Shown here in pieces: positions 57,060-64,000 of a stretch of 64,000 nucleotides of DNA. A program made the position numbers and the translations under genes. Positions within the stretch are counted from its first letter, which is position 1; the number at the start of each line of letters is the position of its first letter. The stretch comes from Humulus lupulus (Eukaryota; Streptophyta; Magnoliopsida; Rosales; Cannabaceae), in the NCBI RefSeq assembly GCF_963169125.1, contig NC_084797.1, forward strand, positions 102,325,868 through 102,389,867, written 5' to 3'. The notes below the pieces were generated by a model. That model did no database searches. It was not told where the DNA came from and saw only the letters and a list, made by a program, of their open reading frames with translations.

Positions 57060-59860
57060 ATTTATTTTTGCAGACGCGTACTTTCGACCACTTGCCTCTA
57101 TTTGACTATGACAGCACTTTTGGACCTCAACCTCCTTTTGACCACGTCAACGCCCCATTTTACTTGCTTGAGGTATCTTTCTTTCTCCCTTATGTTTATT
57201 GGGTCCGCATCAGCACCACTCGGGATGGGGTACTTTGGCCTGAGCTCGTCGTGAGTTAGCCTTGATGCATGCCCCTTTATTCACACCTCGTAGTGGGTCA
57301 TTTAGAGCGTTTGTGTCTAGAGGTTTTGAGCCCATTCCTTTGTGTTTTGTAGCAATCCTCTCATTTATACGTGAACCTTTTTTGCTTTCGGGACGAGGTC
57401 TCATGGCAAGTGAAGGTTCGTTCAGCATTCCTCCGGGGGTTGAGTTTGTTGACTTGTCTTTAGACTCAGAGTCCCATGAGGAAAACCCTTACCATGACCA
57501 TGTCACCTTAAGGCAGGCTCGTATTCGTCATCTTGAGCACATGCCTGAACTTAGGCGTAAAATTTGGGTGGTAGAGTGCGAAATTGACTTGGTGTTGAGA
57601 GGAGACGGAGCACCTTTCCCTCCTGACCTTAGTGACCATGCAGCGAGCCTTAGGGTGACCCTTTTAGATTTGTAGGGGGAGTTGGAGTTTATGGAGGGAC
57701 ATCTTCTGCCTGAACCTTCTAGTCCATCCTTGCCTGATGACTATCATGGGGCCGCTTCTGCTTCTCTTCAGCCCTTATTTTTTATTTTCCCTAGCTTAGC
57801 GCTTCCGCAGCCGATGCCCCGGTGGAAGACTCTTTCTAGGAAGAGAAAATGGAGGGTCAAGTGTGCTCACCTTTTTCTTTTGGTTTTGCAAATATGCCAA
57901 AGAGAGGACGACGACAGGTGTCCGTTAATGACCAGAACGATGCCCCCTATTGGCATCCACCCTTGTGTCCCATGTGTCTGAAAATAAATTGATGGAAATT
58001 GTAGAGCACTACCGTGTTCCCCCAGAGTATGCATTATACACCCCTTCGGACAAGTGCCGGGCTGACTGCCCTAGTCCTGGCTTCGTGGCCCTTAGCGAGC
58101 ATATCCTGAAGGCGGGTGGTACCATCCCATTACACCCGTTCTTCGTTGCGGTTCTCAATTATTTTGACCTCGCTCCACTTCAGCTGGCACCCAACAGTTT
58201 GTTGACCTTGAGTTGCCTCTTTATCACGTTTATGAAACTTGCCAAACATGCTCCTACGGCCCAAGAGGTGCACTTCCTATACAATCTCATGCCCTCTCCC
58301 AAATCCAAGGGCTTTTATTTCCTACAAAAAGCCAATAATGAAGTCCCTTTGATAGATGGCGCAGTGTCCAACCCGGGGTCCTGGAAGCAGGAGTTTTTCT
58401 TTGTGAAAGGCCCTCTTTCTGTTCATGAGCACTTCCGTTCTGCTCCCAGTAAGTACCTCAAGCCACCTTTTCTTCTCTATTTTTTTTTGTTGAAACTTAT
58501 TGTTTTATAACTTATGTTTGTGTCGACAATGGCGTGGATCGTGCAGAGCAGTTCACCATACCTGTAGTTGTTGGGTTGGAGGCGAACGCCATGAATGACC
58601 TTATCAATGCTGACCCCGCCGTGAGAAAGGCTGCATACCTATTCACTGTGGAAAATCTTAACCTTCACAATCTGTCCCCAGTTTCAGATCCCAGGTTGCT
58701 GTGGACTATCCCTGGGTCAAAGAGGATGAAGGCTGCCTCGGTTGAGCCTCGTTCGGGTGAAGGTGAGGCTGAGGGTGTGCCGGAGGGTGTCTCCCTTGGA
58801 CACAGGTAACCTTACCAGCTATCCTCATCCCCTGGGGGATGTCCTCCCTTTGTCCCTTTCGACCCTGACATGGCTTCCCAATCCCAAGGTCAACAGGCCA
58901 TGCCGGGGCATTTTGTTTGCCCCGATCCCGCGGACTTTGACGCTTTTCCTCAGGTTCCCCTCGACCCCGGTCCATTGGGGGCTTACTTTCCCGATCTTCC
59001 TGCACCCCCTCCTAATCTACGCGGGGCTCATTTTTCCAATTTTCCTGCACCCCCTCTTGTTTCGGCGAGCGGGTCGTCTGTCCTTACCCAGCCAGATACC
59101 CGGCTCAGAAGGGGCGCCCTGGGTGGGTCACATGGCGGCCTATTATGGGCGGCGATATGTCCAGATCGCCTCAGACCTCCCCGAAGCTGATTGGAGTGGT
59201 CTTGGGAGTTTCTCCATGTCGGATCTTGGGGAGACTCTTACGCGCACTACTGCTTGGGTGAGTTCATGCATCTTGTGTCGGCCTTTTTTTTTTTGTTACT
59301 TATCATTGTTGTTGTTATCTTTCTTGTGCAGGCCTATACCGTGGCTCAACGGTTTGCCGACTCAGCTCACAACCTTTCCGCGTCAAATACCGAGAGGGAC
59401 TGTCTTGCGGCTCGGGTCCAGGAGCTCGAGAGGGAGCTTGCCGAGACCAGGTTTAGGCTAGAAAAGGCCTTGGCAAAAATTTCTGCCACATCAAAAAGGA
59501 AGAAGAGGGCAGTTGCCCAGGCCACGATGTTGCAGGAAAGGGTCACTAGCCTAGAGGCCGAACTCCAGGGTGCCAAGGCTACCGCAGCTGCGTCGGGAGA
59601 GGGTTGCTTCCTTAGAGGCCAAACTTGAGGGTGCTAAGGTCGATGTAGTTGCGTTGCAGTAGAGGGTCGCTTCCTTGGAGGTGGACAGGGCAGCTATTGA
59701 GTACATGTCCATAGAGTGTGCCCTTTATGGTGTATGGAGGCAGGATCCAAACTTTGATTTTTCTTCCTTTGGTGAGCACACCGTTGCCCGGGCGGCTGGG
59801 TGGAATGCCCATGGCAGGAGGCCTCGAGGTCGTCATTTCATAATTTCTATCAATTAGCCC
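57060..59860 (+). pseudogene. Decayed antisense additional ORF of element E
   Basis: Pieces in order are as follows. An N-terminal stretch lies at 57403-57675 (MASEGSFSIPPGVEF to a TAG). The Transposase_28-like part is at about 57980-58448 (VEHYRVPPEYALY, PLHPFFVAVLNYFDLAPLQL, FYFLQKANNEVPLID). A further exon-like piece from 58547 is QFTIPVVVGLEANAMNDLI. A Pro-rich region follows at 58870-59190. The coiled coil is at 59333-59628 (RVQELERELAETRFRLEKAL), preceded by an intron-like GTGAGT...GCAG (59258-59332). Stops and frame changes break it, unlike B's copy. Confidence 0.7.
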
Positions 59861-60415
59861 GCTGTGGGTGTATACTCATTTGAGCCTTGTTGTGCTTGTA
59901 ATATTTTAATTTTTTTTTTAAATCTTGCCATGTTACCAAGACTCTTTTTTAATATATACATATGCGGTTATTCATCTCTTATTCCTCTGTGTTTGAGGTC
60001 TTTTTGAGCCCGTATGATGGGGTTTGGTAGGTTCCCCTCTTTTATTTATCAGGCTAGAGGTCCTTTGGAGCCCATGTGAAAGGGTTCAATGGGTCCTTTT
60101 TTGGTGCCTCTTGATTATTTTTATAATGATATATTGACCCCTTGGGTTCTAGCTATCCTTTTATATATTTTTGCGCGCGCTTATTATTTTTTGCGAGAAG
60201 CGTCCTTCTCGTCATTATTCATAGTACTATTTTTTCAAGGGTCTCTTTTAGGACCCTTTTTGGATAGACGGCTTGGTGGCCGCTCTAGGCTTATTGGACC
60301 TTTTGGCTTCCTTGATGTTCATAAGGGTAGCTAATCCTTGTGAACTTCAGGAGATGACTTGCAAGGTCTCCTCCCTGTTTGTTAGGGTTCACCATGCATT
60401 TTTTTTTAAAGAATT
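59861..60415. other. T-rich spacer downstream of the antisense ORF of E
   Basis: Non-coding. Degenerate 'TTTGAGCCC' and 'GGTCCTTT' motifs foreshadow the 28-bp array. No gene recognised. Confidence 0.4.
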
Positions 60416-60419
60416 CGTT

Positions 60420-60690
60420 TAAGTCCCTGATACAAGGGGTCCTTTTGGGTTCCCCCTGATAGAGGGTCCTTTTTAGGATCCTCCTGATAGAGGGTCCTTT
60501 TTAGGATCTTACTGATACGATGAGTCCTTTTTAGGATCCTCCTGTTAGAGGGTCTTTTTTTAGGATCCTCCTTATAGAGGGTCCTTTTTAGGATCCTCCT
60601 AATACGATGAGTCCTTTTTAGGATCCTCCTGTTAGAGGGTCCTTTTTAGGATCCTCCTGATAGAGGGTCCTTTTTAGGGTCCTCCTATTT
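60420..60690. repeat. 28-bp tandem repeat array of element E
   Basis: Units of 'GATAGAGGGTCCTTTTTAGG' followed by 'ATCCTCCT' recur every 28 bases (for example 60462 and 60490), about nine copies, some with GATACGATGAGT in place of GATAGAGGGT. Same relative place as the 70-bp array in B. Confidence 0.88.
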
Positions 60691-60972
60691 GCTGTATGCT
60701 TTGCCTTCACGGGCCACTATTCCCCCCCAAGTGTTTGGTGAAGTTTATTTCGGCAAGCACTTTGGTTGATGCTCACATAAAGGAGAAAAATAGCATGCGA
60801 AGATGTGAACAGTTTCATTCATAGTAGGCAGGTTACAACGATATGTATATATATAAAAAGTTTACATCTTCTTGGGAGGCTATCTAGGCACCCTCCTTAA
60901 TTCTTGTCTACTGAGCTAACATAACACATAACAAACTAAGCATGGATACTGCTTGCATTGGATGTGGAAGTC
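60691..60972. other. Spacer with internal polypurine tract of E
   Basis: Minus-strand CACTTGGGGGGGAATAG lies at about 60719-60734, some 240 bases after the integrase stop. Otherwise AT-rich and non-coding. Confidence 0.55.
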
Positions 60973-62160
60973 TCACTGGTAGTACTTCTTGAGGTGCTCC
61001 ACATTCCATGCCTGAGGCACAACGGTGTCGTCCATGCGCACCAGCTTATAGGTGTTTGGTGGTATGGACTGAGCGACCTGGTAGGGTCCTTCCCAGTTCG
61101 CTCCCAGTACCCCCGCCCCCAGGTCTCGCGTGTTGGGGAGTACTTTCCTCAATACTAAGTCTCCTACCCTGAACTTTCTCTCCCGCACCCTTGAATTCTA
61201 ATACCTCGCTGCCCGCTGCTGATACGTGGCCAGCCTTAATTGTGCCCCTTCTCTTTTGGCTTCCAACAGGTCCAAGTTCTCGACCAACGCTGTGGTGTTA
61301 GCCTGGTCATCGTATGTTTACGTACGAAAGGAGTTAACCTTCATTTCTACCGGAAGGACAGCCTCGCAGCCGTAGGCCAAGGCGAAAGGTGTTTCCCCAG
61401 TGGTGGAACGGGGGGTGGTCCTATAGGCCCAGAGAACATTTGGGAGTTCTTTGACTCATGCCCCTTTCAACTTTTCCAACTTAGTTTTCAAGTTCCTTTT
61501 CAGGATCTTGTTGATGGCCTCTACTTGCCCATTGGCTTGGGGGTGTACTACTGCGGAGAAACTCCTCTTGATTCCTTTTGCCTTACAGTAGTCCTCGAAC
61601 ACTCCTCCTTCAAATTGCGTTCCATTGTCGGAGATGATCTTGTAAGGTACTCTGAATCTGTAAACAATATATTTGTTGACGAAGGTGGTGATCTGCTTAG
61701 CCGTTATGTTGACTAAAGGCTCCGCTTCCACCCACTTAGTGAAATAGTCAACCGTTACCACCGCATACTTAGCTCCTCCTCTTCCAGTTGGCAGTGCCCC
61801 TATCAAGTCAATCCCCCACACAACAAAGGGCCACAGGCTGGTCATGCTCACCAGTTCATTTGGTGACTGTTGTGGGTAAGTCGCATGTCTCTGGCACTTG
61901 TCATACTTTCTCGCGAAGTCACTCGCGTCCTTCTCCATGGCAGGCCAATAATACCCCTGGCAGATGGCCTTTTTTGCCGTGGACTACCCCCTAGCATGGT
62001 TTCCACATTCCCCTTTGTGTATCTCTTGTAAAAAAAATTACGCTTCTCCCTTATCAACGCACCGCAGGAGTGGGGTAGAGAAGCCTCTCTTATACAAGAT
62101 TCCGTCTACTAGGGTGTACTAGGTGGCTCTGTAAGCCAGTCTGCAGGCCTCCTTCTTATC
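60973..62160 (-). pseudogene. Integrase of element E
   Basis: The C-terminal part is 61188-60973 (FRVGDLVLRKVL, GANWEGPYQVAQ, VEHLKKYYQ). The core is 61938-61456 with the catalytic Asp in WGIDLIG, Asp in SDNGTQF and Glu in ANGQVEAINK, so all three acidic residues are kept here. A zinc-binding relic (CQRHATY) precedes it. Stops and a frameshift between 61188 and 61456, and upstream of 61938, break the protein. Confidence 0.85.
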
Positions 62161-64000
62161 CAAGGGAGAGGTCCCGTCATTCAAGTACCTCCTAATGGGG
62201 GCAAACCATGGCTCCTCGGAGCTCTTGACCGTGTTGATCCTCTCTTCGGCTATGCTTGGCTTGGGGAGATATTCGACCGGTATAGACTCAAGCGTATCTT
62301 CGTCTCGTGTGGAGGCGAGTTTCGCGAGTGCATCAGCGTTCGCATTCTGCTACCTGGGGATTTTTTCTATCGTGTATTTTTTTAACTGGTCCAAATACTC
62401 CTTCACCTTGGTGAGGTATGCAGCCATTTTTGGACCTCTAGCTTGGTATTCACCCTTCACCTGAAACACTACCACCTGTGAGTCACTAAAGACATGAAAG
62501 TGGGATACCTTTAATTCCTTAGCTAGCCGCAGGCCGGCCAACAGCGCCTCATATTCTACCTCATTATTGGAAGCCTCGAATCCAAATCTCAAGACACAAT
62601 ACATCTTGTGCCCTTCAGGTCCCGTCATCACTATGTCAGCACCGGCTCCCCCTTCGTTAGATGCCCCATCTACATGGAGGCTCCATTCTTCGGGGTGCCT
62701 CTTCTCTTCAGGTGCCGGTTCCTTCTCCTCTATTTCCCCCTCCTCTTGGGGTTGGTATGTGAACTCGACTATAAAGTCTGCAAGTACCTGCCTGTTGATG
62801 GAGGTCCTTGGGGTGTAAGTGATATCGAACTGACTCAATTCAATCGACGACTTTAACAATCTTCCTGATATCGAACTTGACGTAGGGGGGTGTTGGTGAG
62901 CACCTCAATCGCATGAGCATGAAAATAGGGCCTCAATTTTCAAGAAGCCACTACCAGGGCATATGCTAACTTCTCTATTTCCGGGTACCGGATTTCCATG
63001 TCTACCAACCGCTTACTCATATAGTAGACAGGATGCTGGTGCTTCTTTTCCCCCTTGACCAAGGTGGCGCTTATGGCATGCTCAGATATAGCTAGATACA
63101 GGTACAATTTCTCCCCTTTTTCTGGCTTGGCCAAAAGGGGTGGCCTTCTAAGGTGCTCCTTCAACTTGGTGAAGGCATTCTGGCATTCGTCATCCCAAGC
63201 GAACTTTTTGTTCCCTTTTAGAATGTTGAAAAATGGGAGGCATTTGTCAGTCGACCTGGAGATGAATCTACTGAGGGCTGCCACTCTCCCCGTCAGGCAC
63301 TGCACCTCTTTTTTGCTCCGTGGTGGGCTCATTTCCAGCAAGGCCTTGATTTTTTCAGGATCAGCCTCAATACCTCGGGAATTCACCATGAAACCCAGGA
63401 ATTTTCCTGACGAAACTCCGAAGGTGCATTTGAGTGGGTTCAGCTTCATTCTGTACTTGCGAAGGGTGTTGAACATCTCCACGAGGTCGCTAGTGAGCTC
63501 TTCTGCTTTTTTTGTCTTCACCAGCATATCATCCACGTACACTTCCATGTTCCTTCCTATTTGATTTGCGAACATTTTGTTCACCAACCTCTGGTAAGTG
63601 GCACCTGCATTTTTTAAACCAAAGGGCATCACTTTGTAGCAGTACAACCCCTTGTCCGTTATGAACGAAGTGTGCTCCTCGTCAGCAGGGTTCATGGGTA
63701 TTTGGTTATATCCTGAATATGCGTCCATGAAGCTAAGTAGCTCGTGTCTTGCTGTGGCGTCTACCAACTGGTCTATCCTAGGAAGTGGGAAGCTGTCCTT
63801 AGGGCAAGCCTTGTTAAGGCTGGTAAAATCCACACAAGTCCTCCATTTTCCGTTGGGCTTTGGGACCAGCACTGGGTTCAACACCCATAGTGGGTAATAT
63901 GCCTCTCGAGTGAACCCGTTCGCCTTCAGCTTGTCAACCTCCTCTTTCAAGGCCACATATCTCTCTGGGTTTAGTGCTCTCCTTTTCTGCCTCACCGGCC
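62161..64000 (-). pseudogene. Reverse transcriptase and two RNase H domains of element E (cut by window edge)
   Basis: The open frame 63995-62940 covers reverse transcriptase ([43 protein letters not shown]) and the RT-linked RNase H (HAISATLVKGEK). A stop at 62940 and a frameshift near 62885 follow. 62859-62350 carries the second RNase H (LHVDGASNEGGAGAD, SNNEVEYEA, FSDSQVVVFQVKGEYQ). Two RNase H domains mark the Tat clade. The frame is close to B's but the proteins are clearly different families. Confidence 0.9.

Larger units (their letters stand above)
55527..64000 (-). mobile_element. Element E: Tat-like Ty3/gypsy element, 5' part beyond the right edge
   Basis: The 3' LTR is 55527-56773, inserted into gag of D. 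Then, on plus coordinates: polypurine tract, decayed plus-strand additional ORF, 28-bp tandem array, internal polypurine tract, and minus-strand integrase, second RNase H, RNase H and reverse transcriptase running off the window. The plan is the same as element B. The probable left TSD is GAGGT (55522-55526), unconfirmed. Confidence 0.9.

Overview
This is nuclear DNA from a flowering plant, probably a eudicot with a large, repeat-rich genome. It has spliced genes with GT-AG introns and AT-rich spacers, and about 85% of the window is transposable elements nested inside one another. I cannot name the species. There is one recognisable host gene. No bacterial, organellar, rRNA, tRNA or CRISPR features were seen.

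Layout. 1-1147: the 3' LTR of a Tat-like Ty3/gypsy element (G), inserted in the RNase H end of a decayed Ty1/copia element. 1463-7450: the last four exons of a RanBP2-type zinc-finger gene (+). Its final intron holds a complete but internally deleted copia element (2887-6930, TSD CTTTT). 8.0-10.85 kb: AT-rich spacer with a MITE. 10859-17795: a small non-autonomous LTR element (F, TSD ATATC) with 42-bp tandem repeats. F is itself split by a CACTA remnant and by a non-coding LARD-like element (H). 17.9-18.8 kb: AT-rich, Helitron-like tandem repeats. 18883-33477: a complete Tat-lineage Ty3/gypsy element (B) on the minus strand, with 888/880-bp LTRs and TSD TGTTC. Its gag-pol is broken, but it carries an apparently intact, spliced, oppositely oriented gene of about 1,148 codons.

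33869 to the right edge: an old Ty3/gypsy element (D). Its gag gene is cut by four successive insertions: a solo LTR (36733-38596, TSD AGCAG), a CACTA transposon loaded with host-gene fragments (38768-47682, TSD GAG), an internally deleted Tat-like element (C, 47726-54972, TSD AAGGT) and a further Tat-like element (E, from 55527 past the edge). Joining the flanks of the two TSD-bounded inserts tested (CACTA and C) restores the gag frame, which confirms their boundaries to the base.

How the parts relate. B, C and E share one plan: minus-strand gag-pol, an internal polypurine tract, a plus-strand additional ORF (Transposase_28-like N-terminal part, coiled-coil C-terminal part), then the polypurine tract at the 3' LTR. 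B and E also have a tandem array near the internal tract. F shares the primer-binding site of B and C, so it is probably a parasite of this family. The most notable items are B's intact antisense gene, whose start codon appears to be created by splicing, and the CACTA element carrying exons of RNA polymerase I subunit 2, a phage-type organellar RNA polymerase and a cyclic-nucleotide-gated channel.
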